Shown piece by piece: positions 26,588 through 35,421 of a stretch of DNA of 64,000 nt. Numbering within the stretch: position 1 is the first letter of the stretch; every line of letters begins with the position of its first letter. The stretch covers positions 62,001-126,000 of the forward strand of contig NZ_MJGC01000121.1 in assembly GCF_001746915.1 (NCBI RefSeq), in the 5' to 3' direction. This stretch comes from Desertifilum tharense IPPAS B-1220. GTDB lineage: Bacteria > Cyanobacteriota > Cyanobacteriia > Cyanobacteriales > Desertifilaceae. Both the position numbers and the translations under genes were made by a program. The notes below the pieces were generated by a model, which made no database searches, was not told the DNA's origin, and saw nothing but the letters and a program-made list of their open reading frames with translations.

Positions 26588-27517
26588 ATGTCCCTATTTC
26601 CCGTCATCTACGCCGATGAATTTTTGCTTCACGAAACGGGATGGATGCATCCCGAAAAGCCGGAACGTTTAACGGCTATTGTCAAGGCGCTGAAAGCTGC
26701 ACCTTGGGCAGATCGTTTAGAGTGGCAGCATCCTACTCCAGTCGAACAACGTCCGGTAAAGCCACACTTAGAAAAGGTGCATACCCCCTCTTATATTGAA
26801 ACCGTCCGACGGGTGGCGAACCAAGGGGGCGGCTTTCTTGAACCCGATACGCCGCTTTCGCCGCGCAGTTATGAAGTGGCGACGCTGGCGGTGAGTGCGT
26901 GGTTAGATGGAATAGATCGAGTTTTGGGGCGTAACGAACCAGCTTTTGTATTATCGCGTCCCCCCGGACATCATGCACTCAAGGCAGATGGGATGGGATT
27001 TTGCGTGTTTGGGAATGCCGCGATCGCAGCTTACTACGCTTTGGCACAACCGGGAATTCGCCGCGTTGCAATTCTCGATTGGGACGTGCATCATGGCAAT
27101 GGTACCCAGGAGATGGTAGAGTCTCACCCCCAAATTGCCTATTGTTCGCTACATCAGTCGCCCTATTATCCGGGAACGGGTGAGGAAACGGAACGGGGAT
27201 TTTATGAGAATGTGTTAAATTTACCGATGTCCAGGGGAAGTGCGATCGCGCAATACGAACCCCTGTTTGCAGATAAAATTATCCCCTTTCTGCAAAACTT
27301 CAACCCCGATTTGCTGATCGTCAGTGCGGGTTATGATGCCAATGCAGACGATCCCCTAGCCGGAATTTCCCTGCAACCTCAAGATTATGGCACGCTGACT
27401 CGCTACTGTTTGCAACTGACGCGCCGCATCCTGTTTGGCTTAGAAGGCGGCTATGATTTCAACAGTCTAGCGCGATCGGTGGTGGCGACGATCGAAGCGT
27501 GTTTGCAGGAGTCTTGA
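26588..27517 (+). CDS. Histone deacetylase-family Zn amidohydrolase
   Basis: The 309-residue protein is called from ATG 26588 (MSLFPVIYADEF); an upstream in-frame TTG would add 8 residues. Catalytic HH (H128/H129 in PPGHHALK), zinc ligands D166 and H168 (DWDVHHGNGT) and a third Asp in the VSAGYDANADDPLAG segment are all present, so the fold is expected to be active. The class acts on acetylated polyamines or other acyl-amides, not histones, in bacteria. It follows the DUF39 gene by 92 bp on the same strand. Confidence 0.9.
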   Translation: MSLFPVIYADEFLLHETGWMHPEKPERLTAIVKALKAAPWADRLEWQHPTPVEQRPVKPHLEKVHTPSYIETVRRVANQGGGFLEPDTPLSPRSYEVATLAVSAWLDGIDRVLGRNEPAFVLSRPPGHHALKADGMGFCVFGNAAIAAYYALAQPGIRRVAILDWDVHHGNGTQEMVESHPQIAYCSLHQSPYYPGTGEETERGFYENVLNLPMSRGSAIAQYEPLFADKIIPFLQNFNPDLLIVSAGYDANADDPLAGISLQPQDYGTLTRYCLQLTRRILFGLEGGYDFNSLARSVVATIEACLQES

Positions 27518-27706
27518 TCTAAATGGAGTTGAGGCGACAAAACCCAACCCTTCTAAATGACTTATAAAATCTAATGTAGGTTGGCGTTAAGCAAAGCGAA
27601 ACCCAACATCCGCGACAGTTGCGATCGCCTATGCTCAGGCTAACCTAACTTTATCAGTCAACCAGCCCAAGAGTTCAATGAGCGATCCGCTGCCATCTTC
27701 CTAACC

Positions 27707-28390
27707 CTAATCTTGTACCCGTGCCATCAAAATGATAGAAGCAGGCTTTTGCGTGTGAGGATGTAAAGGTTCTCGGATTTCTAATAACGAAAAACCACTT
27801 TCAGTCAATAACCTAACCCAGCTTTCCAACGTTCTAAAATACCAGGGGGGCGGATCGGAAAAATCCGAACTAAACCCCACCCAAGAACCCTCTCGCCAAC
27901 CCTCCTCATAGGGGAAATCGCCACAAGCCATGAGAGGATGCAATGTTTGGATAATCAATATGCCTTGAGGATTTAGCAGCGTAGGAATTGCACCTAATAA
28001 AGCGGCTACCGATTCTTGACCAAACAACGAGAAATTACAGACCGCTACATCTACCCTAATTTTAAGTTGATCTGCGGCAATTTCTTCATAGGAAGCAATC
28101 CGAAAATTTCCCCCTCCCCTCTTTTGGGCTTGTTCGATCAAATCAGGGACTACATCAACTCCAACCCCTTGAATATTGCGGGTTGCCAGTTCGCGTATCA
28201 GCCACCCTTCTCCGCAACCAATATCGAGAACAGATTGCGGGAAACGGCTGGTAATGGCTGCAATGATAGCCTGATTTGTAACTAGCTTGCGGCTTTCAAT
28301 CTGTTCGTCACGAATTGTATTAACCCACGGCGAAGCATTTTTGAACCATGAATTAACAATCTTTTTCTCGCTAGGTGAATTCAGATTCAT
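27707..28390 (-). CDS. SAM-dependent methyltransferase (class I)
   Basis: The 227-residue protein has a Rossmann methyltransferase with motif I VLDIGCGEGWL (about 55-65), motif II GVDVVPDLI and motif IV ADVAVCNFSLFG-like VDVAVCNFSLFG. No substrate-specific hallmark is visible. It is convergent with the HDAC-like gene, separated by a 189-bp gap with an inverted GGTTGG/ACCCAAC motif. Confidence 0.82.
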   Translation of the reverse strand: MNLNSPSEKKIVNSWFKNASPWVNTIRDEQIESRKLVTNQAIIAAITSRFPQSVLDIGCGEGWLIRELATRNIQGVGVDVVPDLIEQAQKRGGGNFRIASYEEIAADQLKIRVDVAVCNFSLFGQESVAALLGAIPTLLNPQGILIIQTLHPLMACGDFPYEEGWREGSWVGFSSDFSDPPPWYFRTLESWVRLLTESGFSLLEIREPLHPHTQKPASIILMARVQD

Positions 28391-28712
28391 TCACGCCATT
28401 CTAACCTGTAATTCTATCTCTTAAGACTACAACAACTTATAGCCGCAGCGATATCAACCCACAACTGATAGCGATCCTAAATCAAAAGACAAAAATTCTC
28501 TATCTAACTCCCCTCTCCCTGGGGAGAGGGGTTGGGGGTGAGGGGAAGTTTACTAACTCAAAATAAAAATTAGGACGCTACCCATTGCAGTAAACGCTGA
28601 ACCCTTACTGGTTTTTCACGCCCAAGCTATACCACTTTACACAAATAGGGTGTCAGGTTGCTAACCCAACACCCAAAAATTGATTAAATACCCCACAAGT
28701 TACAATAGGCGA
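28391..28712. other. Non-coding gap with CCCTC/GAGGG palindrome
   Basis: In this 322-bp gap an imperfect inverted CCCCTCTCCCTGGGGAGAGGGG core lies near 28507-28530, of the same type as the inner hairpins at 8873-8935. No gene is visible; it contains the promoter region of the methyltransferase gene. Confidence 0.5.
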
Positions 28713-29114
28713 TTAGATGACACCGGGACCTCTTCCCCGCTTGTCTTCTTCCATCGTTAATTTGCCATCTTTATCTTGATTTGCTTCGTATAATTCTTCT
28801 TTACGATGTTCTGCATCTTCGGCATACTCTTCTCTGAGATCGCCCGGTTCATCTACATACATTTCGGGTTCAATTGCGAAATTATCAACTAACCCTTCCT
28901 TATCGACAGTATATCCACTGGTGGTGTCCATGCTGCCACCGCCCGTTTGTTCATTTTCTTCTCTAGCAATTTCCTTGGGAGTTTGCTTGAAAGAACCGCC
29001 TTCGCGTTCTTTACGGGCTGCGGTTTCAGCAGGAACTATACCGCGATCGTAAGTATCAACGTCAACGCCAACTTCTTTTTTAGGGGTTTTAGGATTCTGT
29101 TTATCTGTAGCCAT
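28713..29114 (-). CDS. Small acidic, highly charged protein of unknown function
   Basis: The 133-residue protein is called from ATG 29114, which has GAGGT 9 nt upstream; a frame extended 9 codons further lacks this. The sequence is hydrophilic and rich in Glu, Asp, Lys and Gly, with no hydrophobic core, so it is probably disordered: KEVGVDVDTYDRGIVPAETAARKEREGGSFKQ and EPEMYVDEPGDLREEYAEDAEHRKEEL. The EANQDKDGKLTMEED piece resembles an EF-hand calcium loop (D-x-D-G-x-L) but is isolated. Function unknown; a stress or hydration role is a guess only. Confidence 0.7.
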   Translation of the reverse strand: MATDKQNPKTPKKEVGVDVDTYDRGIVPAETAARKEREGGSFKQTPKEIAREENEQTGGGSMDTTSGYTVDKEGLVDNFAIEPEMYVDEPGDLREEYAEDAEHRKEELYEANQDKDGKLTMEEDKRGRGPGVI

Positions 29115-29199
29115 TGATGTAACCTCAAAACATAAACTCAATGATTCGATCTAAACAGATTCACACCCGCAAACGATACTACCCATAGACATATCTGGG

Positions 29200-31674
29200 C
29201 TAACCAAGCTGCATGGGATCAACATCTATCAAAAGGCTTATTGCAGGCGGACAATGTGCTTTTAATTCAGAAAGTATCTGCATTTGGGTAGAAGTATTTG
29301 AGGGAAATTTCAGTAATATCTGCCAGCGGTAACGGTTCGCCACTCGCATCACCGTTGCCGGGGCCGGGCCGAGTATTTCGTAGGGTGCAGTGGCAGAGTC
29401 TAAAAGATTAGCCAACTGTTGGGCGGTTTGTTCCACCAAATTGAGATCGACCCCCGATAAACGCAATAGAATTAAGCGCCCGTGGGGAGGATAGTTTAAA
29501 GCTGCCCGTTGGCTGAGTTCTGTTTCCACAAAGCGGGCATATTCATGGCGACGAACGGCTTCAACAACTGGATTTTCGGGAGTATAGGTCTGTAAAATGA
29601 CCCGTCCGGGATCGTCCCCTCGGCCCGCCCGTCCTGCAACCTGGGTGAGGGTTGCACAAGCTCTTTCACTAGCCCGATAATCGCTTAAATGCAGCAGTCC
29701 ATCAGCGGAAACGATGCCCACTAGGGTAACGCCAGCCAGGTCTAACCCTTTGGTCAGCATTTGGGTTCCTACTAAAATATCGGCTTCGGCGTTGGCAAAG
29801 CGGGTTAAAAGGGTGCGGTGGGCGTCTTTGGTGCGGGTTGTGTCGCTATCAAAGCGGACGATCCGCAAACTCGGATATAGCTTTTCTAACTCTTGGGTAA
29901 CGCGCTGGGTGCCGCTACCGAAATGTTTGAGATAGGGGGAGTCGCATTGGGGACAGCGTTGGGGATGCAGTTGGCTGTAGTTGCAATAATGGCAGCGCAA
30001 ATGGGGGGTAGCGCGTTCGTGGGTGTGGTGGTAGGCGAGGGAAACGTCGCAATGGGGACATTCAACCACATAGCCGCAACTGCGACAGGAGACAAAGGTG
30101 CTGTGTCCGCGACGGTGGATGAAGAGGATACCTTGTTTATTTTCGGCTTGGAGTTGGGCGAGGGCGGTTTGCAGGGAACGGCTGAAGATGGAACGGTTGC
30201 CTTCTTGGAGTTCCCGGCGCATATCCACAATTTCGACTGGGGGCATGGGACGGGCATAAACCCGTTGGGGGAGGCTGAGGTAGCGGGTGTTTTGCTGGAG
30301 GGTGGCCCAGGTTTCTAGGGAGGGGGTGGCGGAACCGAGAATGAGGGGACAGTCTTCGAGTTGCGATCGCCATTGGGCGACGGTTCGGGCATGATAGGTG
30401 GGGGAGGGTTGGTCTTGTTTAAAGCTGCTGTCGTGTTCTTCGTCGAGAATAATTAGGCCCAGTTTGGGTAAGGGGGCGAAGATTGCCGAACGGGTGCCGA
30501 TAATAATTTGTGGGGTACCTTGGATCGTGCTGCGCCAAGTGTCGTAGCGTTCGCCGTCGGATAGGGCGCTGTGATAAACGAAGACTTGGTTGGGAAACCG
30601 GGCGCGAAAACGGTCTGTCAGTTGCGGAGTCAGACCAATTTCGGGGACGAGGACGAGGGCGGATTTTCCTTGAGATAATAAAGGGGCGATCGCTTGTAGG
30701 TAAACCTCGGTTTTGCCGCTTCCGGTGACGCCATGCAGGAGAATTTGTCCGTATCCCGTTTGTTGGGTAATTTGGTTTAAGGCTTCGCTTTGGTCCGGGG
30801 TTAGGGTTTTGGGAGTATCTACGGCTTGCCATATCCCGGAGTTGCGCCGCAGGACTTCGCGTTCTTCGCTGAGAACGTACCCTTTTTGTTCTAAGGCTTT
30901 GATGAGGCTAGAACTGGTTTGGCAAATTTGCAGCAGTTCGCTTAACCATAACTCGCCCCCCCGCTGGCGCAAAACTCCTAAGATTTCTTGCTGGCGCGGC
31001 GTTACTTCTGCGGGCAAGCTATCGACTAATAGGGTAACGGCTTTTTGCAACTTCGGGCGCGAGGGGGTGGGGGGTTCGAGATAGCTTTCTACCCAATGGC
31101 GTTGTAATAGCGCTTTTAATCCCCAGTCTGCACCTTTGACTTTACTTTTAAGATAGCGCCATGCCAAGTCTTGGGTTTTGCTGGCTTGCAAGAGTTCTAG
31201 GAGTTGGCGAGAGGCGGGCGATAAAAAGGGGTCAATTGTAACGGCGGTTGGTTCAATTAGGCGGATGCGGCGCTGGCTGCGTTTGAGCAAGCCGGGGGGT
31301 AAGGCGACGCGCACGACTTGCATCAGGGGGGTGTAATAATACTCGGCGACGCGGTTGAGGAGTTCCCAGTAGGTGGGGCTGAAAAAACCAGCGCTTACAA
31401 TTTCTTCAACATTGCGGACTTTATCGGGCGGTAGACTGGGGGGAAGCGAAGGAGTCGATCGAATGGCGATCGCGCCCAACTGTTGGCTGCCAAAGGGAAC
31501 GCTTAAGATATCCCCACTCTGCACCTTTAGGTGAGGCGGTACTTGGTAGATATAGATACCTTGCGTCTCCGGACAATCCACTAAAACTTCCCAATAGCGA
31601 TCGCTCTCCCTAGGGGAGCTATAGACAGTACCCGGTTCAGCTACAACAACCCCAAGTGGACGGAACGCATTCAT
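29200..31674 (-). CDS. priA: Primosomal replication-restart helicase PriA
   Basis: The 824-residue protein is called from ATG 31674 (GGGAAG 8 nt upstream); a TTG 51 nt upstream would extend it. PriA reloads the replisome at collapsed forks. Order: N-terminal DNA-binding domain (1-about 270), superfamily II helicase core with Walker A HGVTGSGKTEVY, Walker B DEEH and helicase motif III GSATPSLETW, a zinc-binding insertion with eight Cys (CRSCGYVVECPHC ... CHYCNYSQLHPQRCPQC), then QVAGRAGR and a C-terminal domain. It ends 85 bp before the acidic protein gene on the same strand. Confidence 0.95.
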   Translation of the reverse strand: MNAFRPLGVVVAEPGTVYSSPRESDRYWEVLVDCPETQGIYIYQVPPHLKVQSGDILSVPFGSQQLGAIAIRSTPSLPPSLPPDKVRNVEEIVSAGFFSPTYWELLNRVAEYYYTPLMQVVRVALPPGLLKRSQRRIRLIEPTAVTIDPFLSPASRQLLELLQASKTQDLAWRYLKSKVKGADWGLKALLQRHWVESYLEPPTPSRPKLQKAVTLLVDSLPAEVTPRQQEILGVLRQRGGELWLSELLQICQTSSSLIKALEQKGYVLSEEREVLRRNSGIWQAVDTPKTLTPDQSEALNQITQQTGYGQILLHGVTGSGKTEVYLQAIAPLLSQGKSALVLVPEIGLTPQLTDRFRARFPNQVFVYHSALSDGERYDTWRSTIQGTPQIIIGTRSAIFAPLPKLGLIILDEEHDSSFKQDQPSPTYHARTVAQWRSQLEDCPLILGSATPSLETWATLQQNTRYLSLPQRVYARPMPPVEIVDMRRELQEGNRSIFSRSLQTALAQLQAENKQGILFIHRRGHSTFVSCRSCGYVVECPHCDVSLAYHHTHERATPHLRCHYCNYSQLHPQRCPQCDSPYLKHFGSGTQRVTQELEKLYPSLRIVRFDSDTTRTKDAHRTLLTRFANAEADILVGTQMLTKGLDLAGVTLVGIVSADGLLHLSDYRASERACATLTQVAGRAGRGDDPGRVILQTYTPENPVVEAVRRHEYARFVETELSQRAALNYPPHGRLILLRLSGVDLNLVEQTAQQLANLLDSATAPYEILGPAPATVMRVANRYRWQILLKFPSNTSTQMQILSELKAHCPPAISLLIDVDPMQLG

Positions 31675-32486
31675 AGGTCTTCCCAGCGCGTGCGGCAAAT
31701 CGTAGTGAAATTCTATCAAAATCAAGCCCGCAATCTAACCCATACGATCCTGGGAAATTCCTCTTTGAGCCTTCGGCTTGCTGCGATCTAGAAGAGGCGT
31801 TTTGCCAACTGCGATCGACCGCAAAGTCCAATGAATTTAATGTTTTCTTAATAAGGTTATTCGTATCAAATGTAACAGGAAATCGTTTAACTCATGAACT
31901 GCGATCGCCCCAGACCCGCATCCATTTTACCTCTTTAGTTCAATTGAGCGTTGCCTCAAATGAGATTAATATCTTGGCTGATAGGGTAAACCGATTATCC
32001 GGTGTCATTGGGGGTAATTCCCCACTCTTTCTTGTTCAAAACAAGAGCAATTTGACAAGAACAGCATGAGGCAAAAGCCAGTTTACTGGTAAGGGGGAAA
32101 GTGTAAGAACCAATACAGCAATTTAGAATTTGCAGTCCAGTAGTACAAAAGCACGACGCTAAACGAAGCGATTGGCAAACCAATCGAGAGACGCTGGCAA
32201 TCGAGATTCGTTCGGCTACAATTTAAGCAAGAGGAAAACTGCTTAGTGCTTCTGTAATTCAGAAAACAACTTTAATCTCAACTTTCCGTTTAAGTATTAG
32301 GATATTCCAGCGCAAGCCCTCAATTTTGCTTTTGCAAGCCTACAATTGGTCTATTGAGATTAAACTCTCCTCGTAAAACTGCCGATTCTCAAGCGCTGCG
32401 AAGCTTGAAACCCAAAACGCATCAAAGCTGTTCTAAAACCCCAATTATTCTGTCCCTAGTCAATCACTCCTATTCGTAGTTTAATT
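31675..32486. other. Long non-coding gap between divergent priA and sigma factor genes
   Basis: This 812-bp gap has a 62-codon minus frame at 31995-32183 without a convincing ribosome site or composition. Most is AT-rich and probably contains the sigma-factor promoter(s) and a long leader. I could not assign boxes. Confidence 0.5.
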
Positions 32487-33602
32487 ATGACCAAACTTGA
32501 TAATGCATTAACCCTAGATTCAGCGATCGAGGAAAACACAGGCTTTCTCTCAGTCGGGGTCAGCAGTGATGATTATTTAACGCTATCGAACTTAGAGGAC
32601 GAACCAGAGGAGCGGATCGAAGTTGGCTTGTCAACCCCCTACAAAAGTTCGGGAAGTGACGATACCGTTGGGGCATTTTTAAAAGAAATGGCCCGCTACC
32701 CATTGCTAACCCCCGAAGAAGAAGTCGAACTCGCCCGCGCCGTACGCTTTCTTGGCGAGGTGGAAGAACTCAAAGAAGAACTTACCGAACGCCAAGGAAC
32801 CCCTCCAAACTCTGCTCAACTGGCAACAGCCTTAAACCTCAGCGAAGAAAGCCTGCAAATGCGCCTCTCTCGCAGCCGCATGGCCAAACGCAAAATGATT
32901 CGCGCCAACTTGCGCCTCGTGGTTTCCATCGCCAAACGCTACTTAAACCGGGGCGTCCCTTTTCTAGATTTAATTCAAGAAGGCTCTTTGGGTCTCAATC
33001 GGGCGACAGAGAAATTTGACCCAGAAAAAGGCTATAAATTTTCCACCTATGCCTATTGGTGGATACGCCAAGGCATTACCCGCACCCTAGCCAACAATGG
33101 ACGCACGATCCGCCTCCCGATCCATATCGTTGAAAAACTCAATAAGCTCAAAAAAGTTCAACGCGAACTCAAACAGCAACTCAAGCGCAACGCCAACGAA
33201 AACGAACTGGCTGAAGCCCTCGATATTCCCTTAGATCAACTGCGCTATCTCCAACAAGTCCGCAGGCGATCGCTCTCATTAAACCATCGCGTCGGTCAAG
33301 AAGAAGATACCGAACTCCTCGATCTCCTCGAAGATAGCAGCACGCGATCGCCCGAAGCCCAGATGAGCGAAACCATGATGCGCCAAGACCTCTGGGAAGT
33401 CCTCGCCGACGTACTCACCGAACGCGAAAAAGACATCATCTCCATGCGTTACGGCCTCATTACTGGCGAACCCTACACCCTAGAAGAAGTCGGAGGCCTA
33501 TTCAACCTCTCGCGCGAACGAGTCCGCCAAATTCAAACCCGCGCCATGCGAAAACTCCGTCGCCCCCAAGTCGCGCAGCGCTTAAAGAGTTGGCTCAAGT
33601 AA
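32487..33602 (+). CDS. Group 2-type RNA polymerase sigma-70 factor
   Basis: The 371-residue protein has region 1.2 (DTVGAFLKEMARYPLLTPEEEVELARAV, about 59-87), region 2 (RKMIRANLRLVVSIAKRYLNRGVPFLDLIQEGSLGLNRATEKFDPEKGYKFSTYAYWWIRQ), region 3 (LPIHIVEKLNKLK) and region 4 (LTEREKDIISMRYGL ... NLSRERVRQIQTRAMRKLR). The first 55 residues are acidic and shorter than in a principal SigA. Cyanobacteria have several group 2 factors (SigB-E); the sequence is not distinct enough for me to name it. A large upstream gap agrees with condition-dependent control. Confidence 0.93.
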   Translation: MTKLDNALTLDSAIEENTGFLSVGVSSDDYLTLSNLEDEPEERIEVGLSTPYKSSGSDDTVGAFLKEMARYPLLTPEEEVELARAVRFLGEVEELKEELTERQGTPPNSAQLATALNLSEESLQMRLSRSRMAKRKMIRANLRLVVSIAKRYLNRGVPFLDLIQEGSLGLNRATEKFDPEKGYKFSTYAYWWIRQGITRTLANNGRTIRLPIHIVEKLNKLKKVQRELKQQLKRNANENELAEALDIPLDQLRYLQQVRRRSLSLNHRVGQEEDTELLDLLEDSSTRSPEAQMSETMMRQDLWEVLADVLTEREKDIISMRYGLITGEPYTLEEVGGLFNLSRERVRQIQTRAMRKLRRPQVAQRLKSWLK

Positions 33603-34133
33603 GAAGAGTGCTGAGTGCTGAGTGCTGAGTGCTGAGTGAGAAGAGGGTGGGGGGATGGGGAGGTGGGGAGATGGGGGGAAAGAGTGCTGAGTGCTGAGTG
33701 CTGAGTGCTGAGTAAGAAGAGGGTGGGGGGATGGGGAGGTGGGGAGATGGGGGGAAAGAGTGCTGAGTAAGAAGAGGATGCGGGGATGTAGAGAAAAGAG
33801 CGATCGGTGCTGTTGGGCTAGCTGCTGTGTAGCAGTGTTCTAAGTTGATAATTATCAAGTTTTCCGGTGTTTTCTTCCCCCAACCCCCAACTCCCAACTC
33901 CCAACTCCCAACTCCCCTCTTCCCCCAACCCCTAACTCCTAATTCCCAACCCCCCTCTTCCCCCAACCCCTAACTCCTAATTCCCAACCCCCCTCTTCCC
34001 CCAACCCCTAACTCCCAACTCCTAATTCCCTTCTATCCCCACTCGGAACACCGCTACGCGGAAGCAAGCTACGGAACTCGGAACTTTGCACTCCTTTCCC
34101 CCCACCTCCCCATCCCCCCATCCCCCCATCCTC
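33603..34133. repeat. Minisatellite arrays: 76-bp tandem and 38-bp tandem
   Basis: Left part: a 76-bp unit (AGAGTGCTGAGTGCTGAGT ... GGGGGGATGGGGAGGTGG) begins at 33605, 33681 and 33757. Middle: a 38-bp unit (CCCTCTTCCCCCAACCCCT-type) begins at 33915, 33953 and 33991. The two halves are rough reverse complements of each other (G-rich left, C-rich right). It directly abuts the sigma stop and the TPR gene stop, so it is the shared 3' region of two convergent genes. Confidence 0.88.
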
Positions 34134-35045
34134 CTAATTCCCCTGTCTCGCCTGCTGAAGCAATTGTTCGACGGTGAGAGTCCACTGCTGATTTCCTTGG
34201 GAACGGTAGAGATCGCGGGCGTATTCTAAGACCTTTTGGGCGTCTTGGTATTTGCCTTGTTGTAAAAAGACCAAACCGGCACCGTAGTAGGCGTTAGCGT
34301 AGTTAGAGTTACTTTCGGCAGAGAGGCGAAATGCTTCTAGGGCTTCTTCGAGTTGACCTTGAGCCAGAAGTAAGGAACCGAGGGAGTATTGGGCTTCAGG
34401 ATAGTTAGGGCTAATGCTTAAGGCTTTGCGGAAGGCGTCAAGGGCTTCTGAGGTTTTGCCTTGCTGGGTGTAAATTTTCCCCAGGTGAAAGTGCGGTTCG
34501 GGGGCGTTGGGGCTGTAGGCGATCGCGCGTTTGTGGGCTACGATCGCATCAGCGAGTCTGCCTTGAAATTCTCGCACTAAGCCCAGATTGTAATGCGCGA
34601 GTCCTAATTCTGGGTTTAACTCAACGGCTCTTTCTAGATAGTCTCCTGCCTGGTCGAGATTTTGACCTTCGAGTAAAGCGGCACCGAGGTTAGCGTAGGC
34701 TAAGGCAAAGTTGGGATCGGCTTGGGTGGCTTGGTAAAAGGCATCGGCGGCGGCTTGCAGTTCTCCTTTTTGGCGCAAGGCTAACCCCAGGTTGTAATGG
34801 GCGGGCGCGAGGTTTGGCGCGAGACGGGTGGCTTCTCGAAAGGCGGCGATCGCTTCGGGAATGCGTCCCCCTCGGATCAGCTCTAAGCCTTGCTGGAGCT
34901 TTTCAACCGCTTCAGGGGAAACTTCAACGGTTTGTTGGGCTTGAGCAACGGCATGAGGCGGTAAGACAAAGCTAGAAAGTGCGATCGCGCTCCCGAATAA
35001 GGCGATCGCAATGACTGGGATCGGGCGTTGCGTTTGGCTGGCCAT
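34134..35045 (-). CDS. Secreted or periplasmic TPR protein
   Basis: The 303-residue protein is called from ATG 35045, with GGAGAG 9 nt upstream; a frame starting at 35249 lacks a ribosome site and its N-terminus reads as leader DNA. It begins MASQTQRPIPVIAIALFGSAIALSSFVLPPHAVAQAQQ, a signal peptide with an AVAQA-type cleavage site near residues 32-34. The rest is about seven tetratricopeptide repeats (APAHYNLGLALRQKGELQAAADAF, PEAQYSLGSLLLAQGQLEEALEAF and others), a protein-protein scaffold. Partner and role unknown. Convergent with the sigma gene across the minisatellite. Confidence 0.85.
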   Translation of the reverse strand: MASQTQRPIPVIAIALFGSAIALSSFVLPPHAVAQAQQTVEVSPEAVEKLQQGLELIRGGRIPEAIAAFREATRLAPNLAPAHYNLGLALRQKGELQAAADAFYQATQADPNFALAYANLGAALLEGQNLDQAGDYLERAVELNPELGLAHYNLGLVREFQGRLADAIVAHKRAIAYSPNAPEPHFHLGKIYTQQGKTSEALDAFRKALSISPNYPEAQYSLGSLLLAQGQLEEALEAFRLSAESNSNYANAYYGAGLVFLQQGKYQDAQKVLEYARDLYRSQGNQQWTLTVEQLLQQARQGN

Positions 35046-35421
35046 GCTTGTTGCTCTCCGTAAAATTGTTGAAGTTTTCCACCAGACTGAATCGTCAACT
35101 TTCCTTAAGAATCGCTTAATCTGACCCGGACTGAAGGCGATCGCGATCGCCCCCTTTTCTCCAAGCAAATTCAAGCTAATTTTCGCAAATTTTCGGGTCA
35201 TTTCGGCAATTTCCCCCAAAATCGGGCGATCCCAAACGCGAACTTGCACCTTGCCAATCTTTTATAAAAGTTCAAAATCCCAAACATTAATTGACTTTCC
35301 TTTAAAAAATCGCGAGCATTCTCTTAAAAGAAATTGCAATTTTTTCAATTGAGGTTAAGAACGCGGTACTCTCAAATCATCAGCTAAACACACTTAGCGA
35401 ATCGCTAAAGGAGTAACGGCT
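35046..35421. other. Non-coding gap between divergent TPR and EF-G-like genes
   Basis: This 376-bp gap is AT-rich near 35280-35350 (TTTCCTTTAAAAAATCGCG and TTTTTTCAATTG), probably promoter DNA. A longer TPR reading frame extends into it but is not supported by a ribosome site. Confidence 0.45.

Noticed and set aside
31995..32183. 62-codon minus-strand frame before the sigma gene
   Set aside because: Weak composition and no start context.
33605..34020. Possible CRISPR array
   Set aside because: The units are head-to-tail simple repeats without unique spacers of constant length, and no cas genes are near.
35046..35249. N-terminal extension of the TPR protein
   Set aside because: No ribosome site; the ATG at 35045 has one and begins a good signal peptide.
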